DNA of 64,000 nt from Flexistipes sinusarabici DSM 4947. Lineage in GTDB: Bacteria > Chrysiogenota > Deferribacteres > Deferribacterales > Flexistipitaceae. A model generated the notes under the pieces. It made no database searches. It was not told where the DNA came from and worked only from the letters and a program-made list of their open reading frames with translations. Positions 9,168-17,462 of this stretch are shown in pieces (position 1 is the first letter of the stretch; each line of letters starts with the position of its first letter). Both the position numbers and the translations under genes were made by a program. The stretch covers positions 2,021,451-2,085,450 of the forward strand of contig NC_015672.1 of the NCBI RefSeq assembly GCF_000218625.1, read 5' to 3'.

Positions 9168-10602
9168 TTGGCACCCTCCCATTTTTTTCACAGTATCATA
9201 CCAAGTGAACGTTTATTTAACAATTCATCAATTGTAGGAGCTAAATTAGGCGGCTTGGGTTTTCGAAATCTAAATATTTCCTTAGCCATAATAAATGCTC
9301 TGCTAATACCATCTAAAAGGCTATAATATATAAATTTTGGTCGATCTTTCTTTTTGGATTTCTCCCTCTTAGAATTTGCAATGACCTGCTCTTTTAATAT
9401 TTCATCCTCCTGTACCATCAGCAATACGCTCCAGGCTAACATGGATGCTCCAAGCAGTGATTTTATCGCATTAAAGTTAGGGGTTAAACTCTTCTCTATT
9501 CCAAAGCCCTGCTTCTCAAATCTGTAACATTCTTCCACGCCCCAGCGGTGGTAATATCCTGTCACGCGTCTCTTAATCTCTCTGGATTTCTTTATGTGAC
9601 CATTTGTAAGTAAAATATGAGGCTCTTTATTCTCCTCCCCCTTATTAACCATTACAGTCACAGGGTAAAGCTTACCTTCAAGATTTATATAACACTTCTT
9701 ATAGCCAAACCTAAAAGATTTCCCAATTTTGTAACGTCTGTTTATTTTCTTCACTAAATCAGGAATACTTACCGGTTTACCTCCTAAAACAAGGTGGCGC
9801 TTTTTTGTTAATCTGGTTACAAAATCAAGATCCTTGTTTAAAAAATAATTCAGCATAATACCGCCGTCATAACCACGGTCTAATACCCACAAACCTTTGG
9901 GTCCAGCTGCTGATACAAAATTCTCTACCGCTTTCATACTTTCCGTGTTCATACTCTTAAAGCTCTGTTCTTCGCTGCTGTACATATCAAGATACATTGG
10001 AAATGTTATTCTCTCAGAAGGATTGTAACAACTTATTTGATTTAGATAATAACCGTTGCCGGTACTGCCTTTGCTCCCATCTCTTAAACGACAATGATTT
10101 TCAAAGTTATTGCCAAAATGATGACAAATGTCTCCCGCATCCAAAGCTATTATTGTTTCTTCCCTTACTTTGTCTTTCCACTTGTTCATATTGTAATAAT
10201 TCGACAATTCAAGAATCTCTGGGTGATCATGGACATTACGGCGTATCCTTTTTAAAGTGTCTTTTATGGCTATATCTTCCTTCAGGCTTCTTGCTATTTC
10301 TGTTAAGTTGCAGCTCTTTGAGGCTAATACTCCGGTTACTATTTCCAAAATATGTTTATGAAGGGGCTTTTTTACACTTACATTATCCTCTGAAATTGAT
10401 GATGCTACACTCACAATTTTTCTCTTCACATTTTTCCTAATTTCACCTATCATAAACTGCCTCCTTTTTCTTTTTTGTTAGTGCTTTATGGTAAATTCAC
10501 TATACAGGAAAAAGGAGGCTTATTCAATCACTTATCTTCATCTTTTACCTTTCTTTACAAATACTTATCAAATATCTTTTTGAGAAAATGGGAGGGTGCC
10601 AA
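9168..10602 (-). mobile_element. Complete IS4-family element
   Basis: A 1435-bp element with terminal inverted repeats TTGGCACCCTCCCATTTT at both ends and one intact transposase gene. The 9-bp duplication AATATTACT follows its right end (10603-10611) and matches the far left flank of the composite. A solitary copy of the same end occurs at 42562-42579. Confidence 0.95.
9188..10453 (-). CDS. IS4-family transposase
   Basis: A 421-residue DDE transposase. Asp residues lie in IIALDAGDICHHF and in WVLDRGYDGG, and the IS4 signature Y-x2-R-x3-E-x6-K is present as YHRWGVEECYRFEKQG. The gene fills the element between the inverted repeats and appears intact, so it is probably the active source copy for the remnant at 6373 and the solo end at 42562. 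Confidence 0.95.
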   Translation of the reverse strand: MIGEIRKNVKRKIVSVASSISEDNVSVKKPLHKHILEIVTGVLASKSCNLTEIARSLKEDIAIKDTLKRIRRNVHDHPEILELSNYYNMNKWKDKVREETIIALDAGDICHHFGNNFENHCRLRDGSKGSTGNGYYLNQISCYNPSERITFPMYLDMYSSEEQSFKSMNTESMKAVENFVSAAGPKGLWVLDRGYDGGIMLNYFLNKDLDFVTRLTKKRHLVLGGKPVSIPDLVKKINRRYKIGKSFRFGYKKCYINLEGKLYPVTVMVNKGEENKEPHILLTNGHIKKSREIKRRVTGYYHRWGVEECYRFEKQGFGIEKSLTPNFNAIKSLLGASMLAWSVLLMVQEDEILKEQVIANSKREKSKKKDRPKFIYYSLLDGISRAFIMAKEIFRFRKPKPPNLAPTIDELLNKRSLGMIL

Positions 10603-10639
10603 AATATTACTGACAACCTCCCAAAATTTACAAATTTAA

Positions 10640-11060
10640 ATACGTAAAAGCCGTAATGCTTGAAGTAGAAGTAGTATGGGTTATTGGTTCAGTGTTCAGT
10701 GTTCAAGGTTCAAGGTTCAGAATACAGTGAAAGTGGAAGTGACAGTGACAGTAAAACGTAAGACGTGAGACGTGAGACGTGAGACGTAAAACATAAGACG
10801 TAGTACATAACACCAACACCCAACACCTATAACCCGTCTCAACTTTTACCCTGTGAGCTTGGAATAATCCAGGAAGCGGAGGTTCAGCATTAAACATTAA
10901 ATACCACTTCAACCTTTACCTTTGTCTCTACTTCACTACTTCACTACTTCACTATTTCACCACGCAACAACTTTGCCTTTGCCTCTGCTTTTAACTTAGC
11001 ACTTAAAACTTAACACTTAACACTAATTAACCATTTTACTACCTCACTTCAATTTCGTCA
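10640..11060. repeat. Repeat-rich intergenic island B
   Basis: No gene is supported. It consists of slippage-type words: GTTCAGTGTTCA/AAGGTTC, a run of ACGTGAG octamers (10755-10800), CTTCACTACTTCACTATTTC, CCTTTGCCTCTGC and AACTTAACACTTAACAC. It ends in the sequence CTCACTTCAATTTCGTCAT, which also precedes the hairpin repeat in island A; here the repeat is interrupted by the IS110 element. Confidence 0.7.
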
Positions 11061-11127
11061 TCGTATATTAAGAAAGTAGGAAAAATTGTTTAACAGGCTA
11101 TTAAAAAGTTGTATAAGGTTCTAGAGC

Positions 11128-11268
11128 ACTGAAGGTGATAAAGGACATGATTGTCATTGGTTCAACGAAACCGTTCGCAATGTTGTCCCCACCTTCAGCT
11201 TTCCGAAACCTGAACGGAACATTAGGCATAAAGCCTGCATGTGTTACGATGATAGCGTATAGGAAAGC
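11128..11268 (+). ncRNA. Predicted IS110 bridge RNA with target- and donor-binding loops
   Basis: The non-coding left end folds into two large stem-loops. The first is closed by CTGAAGGTG/CACCTTCAG (11129-11137 with 11190-11198) and holds GTCATTG (11153-11159), identical to the target top strand, and CGCAATG (11176-11182), complementary to the target CATTGCG. The second is closed by GCTTTCC/GGAAAGC (11198-11204 with 11262-11268) and holds CGGAACAT (11215-11222), identical to the element's right end (12324-12331), and TACGATG (11245-11251), complementary to the left junction CATCGTA (11059-11065). This is the arrangement of left/right target and donor guides described for IS110 bridge RNAs. 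Transcription is inferred. Confidence 0.8.
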
Positions 11269-11300
11269 AAAGCTCAAGTAAAAAAATGAGGAGCTTTACG

Positions 11301-12314
11301 ATGAAGAGCTATGAAAAAGTAGTGGGAATTGATGTATCCAAGGAAACGTTGTCAATCAGCTTATATGATGGCAAGAGTCACATAAGCTATGAGACAAGAA
11401 ACACGGTAAAATCATTTTTTAATGATTTTGTTAAGAAGGAGAAGGGAATAGATTTTTCCAAAGTTCTTTTTATGCTGGAAAATACGGGAGTATACCATTT
11501 AAGATTAGCAACCCATTTGAGCAAGGAATGTGGTTATATTGTAAGTGTAGCGAATCCTCTTGTAATAAAGAGGTACTCACAGATGAATTTAAAACGTGCA
11601 AAGACAGACAAAGCCGATGCCCGTTTGATAGCGGAGTATGGTTATATTAACGGAGATGATTGGCTATTTTCTCCCCGGGATATAGACTATTATAAGATAG
11701 ATATGAAACTTAAAGCGGTGGAAGATTTTCATAAGCAGATAAATATGTTGAGTAACCAGATTGAAGCGATTGAATATTTACCTTTCAAAGACAATAGCAC
11801 ACTAAATGCTTATAAAAAACTTATAGAGAATTTTAAGAAAGAGATAAAAAAGATAGAAAAAGAATTAGACATATTGCTGCGGGAGAAGTATGTCGAAGAG
11901 TATAAATTGCTTTCGAGTATTCCTGGAGTTGGGTTAAAGCTGACAGGAGTGATTTTGGGCAAATTAAACGGTTTTGCAAATTTTGATAGAGGTAAGGATG
12001 TAACGAGTTTTGTGGGTATATGTCCCAGTATTTACCAGTCAGGGACATCGGTCAATGGCAGAGGTAAAATATCGAAGAAGGGCAACGGCTATATGCGGAC
12101 GATACTGTATTTATGCTCACTTTCAGCTTGCAAGTATAATAAATCATGCGCAGAATTATATGAGAGACTTGTAGCTAAAGGTAAGCCTAAAAAGGTTGCC
12201 TTAATAGCAGTAGCGAACAAGTTGATAAGGCAGGCATTTGGTGTATTGAAAAGTGGCAAACCGTATGATCCGGATCATGCAAAAAATTTAACTTTGGTTG
12301 CAAAAAATGCTTGA
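11301..12314 (+). CDS. IS110-family DEDD recombinase
   Basis: A 337-residue RuvC-like transposase/recombinase. The N-terminal DEDD domain shows VVGIDVSKETL, LENTGVYH and KTDKADARLIA. The C-terminal Tnp_20 domain shows SIPGVGLKLTGVILG and GRGKISKKGNGYMRTILY, and is expected to supply the Ser nucleophile. The start at 11301 is preferred because GAGGAG lies 8 bases upstream; an in-frame ATG at 11286 has no such site. It acts with the upstream bridge RNA. Intact. Confidence 0.93.
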   Translation: MKSYEKVVGIDVSKETLSISLYDGKSHISYETRNTVKSFFNDFVKKEKGIDFSKVLFMLENTGVYHLRLATHLSKECGYIVSVANPLVIKRYSQMNLKRAKTDKADARLIAEYGYINGDDWLFSPRDIDYYKIDMKLKAVEDFHKQINMLSNQIEAIEYLPFKDNSTLNAYKKLIENFKKEIKKIEKELDILLREKYVEEYKLLSSIPGVGLKLTGVILGKLNGFANFDRGKDVTSFVGICPSIYQSGTSVNGRGKISKKGNGYMRTILYLCSLSACKYNKSCAELYERLVAKGKPKKVALIAVANKLIRQAFGVLKSGKPYDPDHAKNLTLVAKNA

Positions 12315-12330
12315 CTTTTAACACGGAACA

Positions 12331-12427
12331 TTGCGAGGAGTGGAAACGACGAAGCAATCTCACATATGAGGCATGAGATCGCCGCCCGAGCACTTAAAGC
12401 GTTAAGTGCTCGGTTAGGATGGGGTAT
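12331..12427. repeat. Hairpin repeat half with perfect 12-bp stem
   Basis: Right flank of the IS110 element: the CGTCATTGCGAGG-family repeat continues to GAGATCGCCGC and then a perfect hairpin CCGAGCACTTAA/TTAAGTGCTCGG (12386-12413, loop AGCG). The arrangement occurs inverted at 17213-17345, so the pair bounds an inverted-repeat interval of about 5 kb. Confidence 0.75.
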
Positions 12428-12439
12428 GAAAACAAAATT

Positions 12440-13775
12440 GAGACTTTTGAATCATCCTAATATTTTTAAATTTCATTAATTTTGCAGCTAAATTTGTTAA
12501 CTACCACTTTTTTAAACAACATTATCAGCAAAAACAAAGGTATTTGTTTGTTTAAATTGCCTCAAATTGTCCAAAATAGGTAATTTTGGACACACCTGTA
12601 TGGTTAAATCTTGTCAAATCATTCTTAAAGCACCCTTTCTCAGATTATATGCCATACAATGTATAGACAATTCCAGCCTAACCTTATCAATACCTATAAA
12701 TCGGCTACGAGTATAACCAAAATGAAGCTTAATCAATCCAATTGCCTGCTCAACGACATAACGAACCTTGCTTACTGCCTTGTTATGAAATTTCTGAAAT
12801 CCTGTAAGTGGCTTATTCCGCGCTGCCTTATACATTATCATATCTGCATAGGTTCCTGATATGTCTTTGCGGTTAGATTCACTGCTGTAGCCTTTATCTG
12901 CATATATTGCCGTTCCCTTAGGCAAATTAAGCTTTTGTAATAAAGGTGCCAAATTCCGCACCTCACTCTCTCTGGCACTCTTTACCATTTCTCCCAATAT
13001 ATAACCGTCCGAATTTACACAGAAAAATTGTTTGTAGCCATAATACGCTCTATTACCCTTCTTTAACCAACTCGCATCAGTGTCCTTCGAATAACTTATG
13101 TTGCTTTCATTATTCCCTCCGGAACCACCACAGGAACTATCATTGTCATCATCTCCTTCATGCCGATCTTCTGCAATATCATTTACTACTTTACGGGGAC
13201 GGCACGAGGACTCTACCAATGTCGCATCTATTATCGCTTCCTTCCTGCTTTTCACTATTAAATTTGATTCCGATAACTGCCTGTTTATCTCTGAAAATAA
13301 TTCGTCAAATATCTCCAATTCAAGTAATCTGCTCCGAAACCTGCTGATGGTACTGTGATCCGGAACTTCTCCGGATACACTTACTCCTACAAATCTTATT
13401 ACTGACAACCGATCCTTTAAGGCAAATTCAGCCTGAGGGTCACTCAGCTTTTCCCACGACTGTACTAAAAGTATTTTAAACAAAAGTAACGGGGAATAAG
13501 CTCTGCTGCCAGATGTGTTCTTAGTCCATCTGTATTTCTTATCAAGGATTGATTTTACTTTCTTCCAGTCTATAAGTGAATTTATCTTATCAAGATAAGT
13601 CGAATCATTAGCTTTAAAGTCTAACATTGAATCTAATACTGTGGGTTCTATGTACTTTTCCATAACAACTCCTTTTGTCTTTAATAAATAATACATATTA
13701 TCACATAATATCATAATAGTAAAGATAAAATATATTAACTTCAAATGTTTTCATTTTTTCTTGTGCAAAGGTTTC
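12440..13775 (-). mobile_element. IS5-family element, copy 1
   Basis: A 1336-bp element with imperfect ends GAGACTTTTG and GAAACCTTTG flanked by 5-bp AAATT duplications (12435-12439 and 13776-13780). It is nearly identical to copy 2 at 18250-19585 and lies in the same orientation. Confidence 0.92.
12614..13663 (-). CDS. IS5-family transposase, copy 1
   Basis: A DDE transposase of about 349 residues counted from the ATG at 13663, which has AAAGGAG 6 bases upstream; codons further upstream to 13744 are in frame but lack a ribosome site. Motifs: the Asp of IIDATLVESS, the Asp of IYADKGYSSES and the Glu of YVVEQAIGLIKLHFG. An N-terminal DUF772-like segment (PDHSTISRFRSRL) is typical of IS5. Intact. 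Confidence 0.93.
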   Translation of the reverse strand: MEKYIEPTVLDSMLDFKANDSTYLDKINSLIDWKKVKSILDKKYRWTKNTSGSRAYSPLLLFKILLVQSWEKLSDPQAEFALKDRLSVIRFVGVSVSGEVPDHSTISRFRSRLLELEIFDELFSEINRQLSESNLIVKSRKEAIIDATLVESSCRPRKVVNDIAEDRHEGDDDNDSSCGGSGGNNESNISYSKDTDASWLKKGNRAYYGYKQFFCVNSDGYILGEMVKSARESEVRNLAPLLQKLNLPKGTAIYADKGYSSESNRKDISGTYADMIMYKAARNKPLTGFQKFHNKAVSKVRYVVEQAIGLIKLHFGYTRSRFIGIDKVRLELSIHCMAYNLRKGALRMI

Positions 13776-13914
13776 AAATTGTTTGACAAGAGACCTCTCC
13801 ACTTCGGTCGAGGTGACAAAAGCTTAAATGCCATTAAAAATCAAATCTTGATTAATCACAACTATTTCCATATATTTAGATAATACAAAATTTAGTGATT
13901 TAGCGAGGTTTGCC

Positions 13915-14328
13915 ATGCAACTAACGGATGAAATGCTTTACAAAACATTAAAAGAAGCTGAAAATATTGCAATAGTGGGTGCTTCCAATAATCCGGAACG
14001 GGCAAGCAACGGAATAATGAAATTTCTGATGAAAAACAACTATAACTGTTTCCCTGTCAATCCCAATGAAAATGAGGTATTAGGTGTAAAAGCATACAAA
14101 ACTCTCTCAGAAGTACCGGAAAAAATCGATATCGTTGATGTTTTTAGAAGAAGCGAAGCAGCTGCAGATATTGTAAGGGAAGCTGCGGCACTTAATCCCG
14201 GATTTATCTGGCTTCAGGAAAATGTGTACTCAGAAGAAGCTGAAAGTATAGCATCCGGAAAAAATATCCCCATCATCATGGATAAATGTATTTTCAAGGA
14301 ACTCCTAAGACTTAAAGTTTTAGACTAA
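13915..14328 (+). CDS. CoA-binding domain protein (YccU-like)
   Basis: A 137-residue single-domain Rossmann-type protein of the CoA_binding_2 family. The nucleotide-binding loop is IAIVGASNNPERAS (residues about 18-31), followed by FPVNPNENEVLGVKAYKTLSEVPEKIDIVDVFR and WLQENVYSEE. The biochemical role of the family is not established. It is preceded by GCGAGG 7-8 bases upstream of ATG and stands alone between an IS5 copy and a block of hairpin repeats. Confidence 0.9.
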   Translation: MQLTDEMLYKTLKEAENIAIVGASNNPERASNGIMKFLMKNNYNCFPVNPNENEVLGVKAYKTLSEVPEKIDIVDVFRRSEAAADIVREAAALNPGFIWLQENVYSEEAESIASGKNIPIIMDKCIFKELLRLKVLD

Positions 14329-14920
14329 AAATTCTTGCATTATGCACATTAATATTACATAATTCTAAAAATTTTGATAGTATCGTTGTGCTGGTAGATA
14401 GGTGTTTTTAATATTAGCACAATCGCATATATGTTAGTATATTGCATGGCTACAAAGAGATCTCTCGACTACGCTCGAGATGACAACTAATTAAATATGT
14501 CATCTCGACCGGAGCGAAGCGGAGCGGAGAGATCTCAGACGTTATTTGAGTTAGAGATTACCGCGTCGCCTACGGCTCCTCCTAATGACTTCCAAAAAAC
14601 GTCATTGCGAGGAGTGGAAATGACGAAGCAATCTCACATATAAGGCATGAGATCGCCGCGGGCTGACGCCCTCGCGATGACGCCATTTGTCCCGTCATTG
14701 CGACTGAGCACTTAAAGCTTTGAGTGCCCGGGAAGAAATCTCATAATTGAGATTACTTCGGGACTTCGTCCCTCGTAATGACGTCGTTTGTCCCGTCATT
14801 GCGAGGAGTGGAAACGACGAAGCAATCTCCCCTACGGCTCCTGAGATTTTTAGTCGCCTTCGCCCGGCGAGAAATGATGGAACTAAGTGCGAAACTAAAG
14901 ACAAATATTAACTATAAATT
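14329..14920. repeat. Cluster of dispersed hairpin repeats between genes
   Basis: No gene. Contains an inverted pair of GAGATCTCTCG...CTCGAGATGAC / GTCATCTCGACCGG...GAGAGATCTC (about 14459-14538), full CGTCATTGCGAG-family units at 14600-14682 and 14693-14783 and a partial unit from 14794. The interior differs between units (a GCGGGCTGACGCCC module in one, a GAGCACTTAAAGC module in the next) while the ends are kept. It lies directly upstream of carA. Confidence 0.8.
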
Positions 14921-14932
14921 TTGGAGTATTTT

Positions 14933-16063
14933 ATGCAATCTGCTTACCTGGTTCTTGAAGACGGTACGGTTTTTGAAGGTGAAAGTTTTGGTGCAAAAGG
15001 TGAAGTTGTCGGAGAAGTTGTTTTTAACACTTCCATGTCAGGTTATCAGGAAATAATCACCGATCCCTCTTATTACGGTCAAATGGTGGCAATGACTTAC
15101 CCTTTAATCGGCAACTACGGTATAAACGAGCAGGATTTTGAGTCATTAAAGCCGCACGTTTCCGCCTTCATTGTAAAAGAATACTCAAAAGCATATTCAA
15201 ATTACCGGGCAAACATCAGTCTGGGAGAATTCCTGGAAAAACACGGTATTATTGGAATTACGGGCATTGACACAAGAAAACTTGTCAGGCACATCCGTCT
15301 GCGGGGGTCGATGAATGGTATAATCTCAACACAGACAGATAATATTGATGAGCTGCAAAAAAAGGTAGCAGAATCTGACGGCATTGAGGGTAGAGACCTT
15401 GTGCAGTACGTATCCTGTTCTCAGCCATATCAGTGGAGACAGGGCAGCTGGAATATAGATAAAAATGATTTTAACTACGCCGGTAAAGACGACTATCATA
15501 TTGTAGCTGTGGATTACGGAATAAAGCAGAATATCCTGAGATATTTCGTCGACTGCGGGGCAAAAGTCACAGTTGTTCCAGCCAAAACAACTTTTGATGA
15601 AATTGTAAAACTGAATCCCGACGGTGTGTTTTTGTCAAACGGTCCCGGAGATCCGGAACCACTGCATTATGCTCATGAGCTGGCAAAAAACCTTGTTGAC
15701 AATAATTATCCTGTTTTTGGTATCTGTCTTGGCAATCAGATTCTCTCAATAGCACTTGGAGGCAAAACATACAAACTGAAATTTGGTCACCACGGCGGCA
15801 ACCAGCCTGTCAAGGATATGACAACGGGTAAAGTGGAAATAACAGCTCAAAATCATTGCTTTGCAGTTGATGTTGAATCGCTGAAGGACAAAGTGGAAAT
15901 CACCCATGTAAATCTCAATGACAAAACGGTTGAGGGCATAAAACTAAAAAACAATCCTGTTTTCGCAGTGCAATACCATCCGGAAAACGGCCCTGGTCCT
16001 CATGATGCCAAATATCTTTTTACCCGATTTCTGGATATGGTTCAATCAGCCAGGCATGTTTAA
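14933..16063 (+). CDS. carA: Carbamoyl-phosphate synthase small (glutaminase) subunit
   Basis: Supplies ammonia from glutamine to CarB for carbamoyl phosphate in arginine and pyrimidine synthesis. The N-terminal CarA-specific domain (MQSAYLVLEDGTVFEGESFG) is followed by a class I glutamine amidotransferase domain with the Cys nucleophile in FGICLGNQILSIALGG, an SNGPGDPE loop and His/Glu of VQYHPENGPGPHDA. The start at 14933 has GGAG 7 bases upstream. carB is not adjacent; mltG follows with an 8-base overlap. The gene is intact although IS copies lie on either side. Confidence 0.97.
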   Translation: MQSAYLVLEDGTVFEGESFGAKGEVVGEVVFNTSMSGYQEIITDPSYYGQMVAMTYPLIGNYGINEQDFESLKPHVSAFIVKEYSKAYSNYRANISLGEFLEKHGIIGITGIDTRKLVRHIRLRGSMNGIISTQTDNIDELQKKVAESDGIEGRDLVQYVSCSQPYQWRQGSWNIDKNDFNYAGKDDYHIVAVDYGIKQNILRYFVDCGAKVTVVPAKTTFDEIVKLNPDGVFLSNGPGDPEPLHYAHELAKNLVDNNYPVFGICLGNQILSIALGGKTYKLKFGHHGGNQPVKDMTTGKVEITAQNHCFAVDVESLKDKVEITHVNLNDKTVEGIKLKNNPVFAVQYHPENGPGPHDAKYLFTRFLDMVQSARHV

Positions 16064-17048
16064 AAACCTTTTTATTCTAACAATAATTGTTGCTTTTGCA
16101 GTAACCTTTGCCATCGGTTACTGGATTAACACCTGTGAAACATATCTAAAAAATAATTATGTCACTCTCGAACTGCATATTGAAAAGGGCGAATCCTTTA
16201 GCGAAACTTACAATAAAATTTTCAAACACATGGATACTCCTCCTTTTTTTAAAAACTATCTGAAATATGTTTATCATTTTGCAGGTAAACGCAAATTCGG
16301 CTATTACAAAACGGATAATTTGCCGTTGAATCAGCTTATAGAAAATATCAATAACGGAAAGCAATATAATATCAAAGTAACGTTTCCCGAAGGGTACAAT
16401 ATCTATGACATTGCAAAACAACTTGATAAAGCAGGCATTATTAAATATTCGGCATTTATCGACAATGTAACAAATGAAGATTTTGTTAAAAATATTACCG
16501 GCAAACAGTACCCTTCTTTGGAAGGTTTCTTATATCCTGATACATACTATTTTCCTAAAAGCGCAGACCCTGCTGATGTGGCAAAATTGATGTATCAAAA
16601 CTTCCTTCAAATGCTGCCTGAAAATTTTGAGAGCAAAGTAAATAAATACGGGCTGGATATGTATGAAGGGGTGATTTTAGCCTCGATTGTGCAAAAAGAA
16701 ACATACAGCAAAAGTGAATATCCGATTGTGGCTTCCGTATTTTACAACAGACTTAGGAAAGGCATGAGACTCCAATCAGATCCCACAATTATTTATGGAG
16801 TCTATCCAATATTTGACGGAAATCTTCAGGATAAACATCTTGAAAATGCCGGAAACCCTTACAATACTTACCAACACTCAGGACTGCCCCCAACTCCCAT
16901 CTGCTCACCCTCAAAAGGAGCTTTAAAAGGGGTAGCAAATCCAGCTGATACCGATTATCTTTACTTTGTTGCCGGAGAAAACGGCAGCCACCTTTTCAGC
17001 GAAACTTACCGAGAGCACGTTAACAAAGTAAACCGCCACCAGAAATAA
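16056..17048 (+). CDS. mltG: Endolytic peptidoglycan transglycosylase MltG (YceG-like)
   Basis: Cleaves nascent glycan strands at the inner membrane and so terminates peptidoglycan chain growth. It has one N-terminal membrane helix (about residues 3-22), a LysM-like region (VTFPEGYNIYDIAKQLDKAG) and the catalytic domain with GVILASIVQKET, VASVFYNRLRKGMRLQSDPTIIYG and YNTYQHSGLPPTPI. The conserved Glu of QKET is present. The ATG at 16056 overlaps the carA stop and has an AGG just upstream. Confidence 0.93.
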   Translation: MFKNLFILTIIVAFAVTFAIGYWINTCETYLKNNYVTLELHIEKGESFSETYNKIFKHMDTPPFFKNYLKYVYHFAGKRKFGYYKTDNLPLNQLIENINNGKQYNIKVTFPEGYNIYDIAKQLDKAGIIKYSAFIDNVTNEDFVKNITGKQYPSLEGFLYPDTYYFPKSADPADVAKLMYQNFLQMLPENFESKVNKYGLDMYEGVILASIVQKETYSKSEYPIVASVFYNRLRKGMRLQSDPTIIYGVYPIFDGNLQDKHLENAGNPYNTYQHSGLPPTPICSPSKGALKGVANPADTDYLYFVAGENGSHLFSETYREHVNKVNRHQK

Positions 17049-17345
17049 GAATGCCGTGATGCGTGGTACCGTAATGCGTGATGAGTAATGCGTGGAGATA
17101 GTGAGTTAGTGAAGTAGTGAAATGGTGAGATAGGGAGATATATGTGAGGAACAAAAATTGTCACCTCGACCGCAGATGAGGGATCTCGTTGCCAAACAGC
17201 CTTGTTTTTATACCCCATCCTAACCGAGCACTTAACGCTTTAAGTGCTCGATTGCAATGACGGGACAAGTGGCGTCATCGCGAGGGCTCAGCCCGCGGCG
17301 ATCTCATGCCTCATATGTGAGATTGCTTCGTCGTTTCCACTCCTC
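17049..17345. repeat. Repeat-rich intergenic island C with hairpins
   Basis: Begins with slippage words (CCGTGATGCGTGGTACC, GTAATGCGTGATGAGTAATG, AGTGAAGTAGTGAAATGG), followed by CACCTCGACCGCAGATGAGG, a strong hairpin CGAGCACTTAA/TTAAGTGCTCG (17225-17250) and a full CGTCATCGCGAGG...CCTCGCAATG unit. The unit is interrupted at its end by the IS110 remnant, giving the same junction as at 12331. Confidence 0.75.
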
Positions 17346-17462
17346 GCAATGTTCCGTGTTAAAAGTCAAGCATTTTTTGCAACCAAAGTTAAATTATTTG
17401 CATGATCCGGATCATACGGTTTGCCACTTTTCAATACACCAAGTGCCTGCCTTATCAACTTG
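17346..17462 (-). pseudogene. IS110-family element remnant (3' end only)
   Basis: The last ~100 bases of an IS110 transposase gene plus the right end (ATGTTCCGTGTT), inverted relative to the complete copy at 11060-12331. At least two base differences from that copy show it is an older or independent insertion. It is cut off at 17462 by the left end of an IS21 element. Confidence 0.9.

Larger units (their letters stand above)
6364..10611. mobile_element. IS4/IS21/IS4 composite within one 9-bp target duplication
   Basis: The outer flanks are AATATTACT at 6364-6372 and again at 10603-10611. Inside are an IS4-family left-end fragment (6373-6667), a complete IS21-type element (6671-9166) and a complete IS4-family element (9168-10602). 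Both IS4 copies read in the same direction and share the terminal TTGGCACCCTCCC. One target duplication enclosing one-and-a-fifth IS4 copies indicates a single original insertion followed by duplication or tandem insertion and deletion. Confidence 0.85.
11060..12331 (+). mobile_element. IS110-family element inserted in a dispersed hairpin repeat
   Basis: Left junction TTTCGTCAT|CGTATATT and right junction ACACGGAACAT|TGCGAGG; joining the flanks restores CGTCATTGCGAGG, the end of the dispersed hairpin repeat. CAT (core dinucleotide AT) is present at both junctions, and there are no long terminal inverted repeats, as expected for IS110. A truncated second copy at 17346-17462 has the same right junction in the same repeat. 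Confidence 0.9.

Noticed and set aside
10740-10800. CRISPR-like array of ACGTGAG units
   Set aside because: The units are 8-9 bases with no spacers and no cas genes nearby; it is a slippage-type tandem repeat.
12946-13347. 133-codon open frame antisense to the IS5 transposase (also at 18756-19157)
   Set aside because: It is fully overlapped by the transposase gene, has no ribosome site or family features and recurs only because the IS is duplicated.
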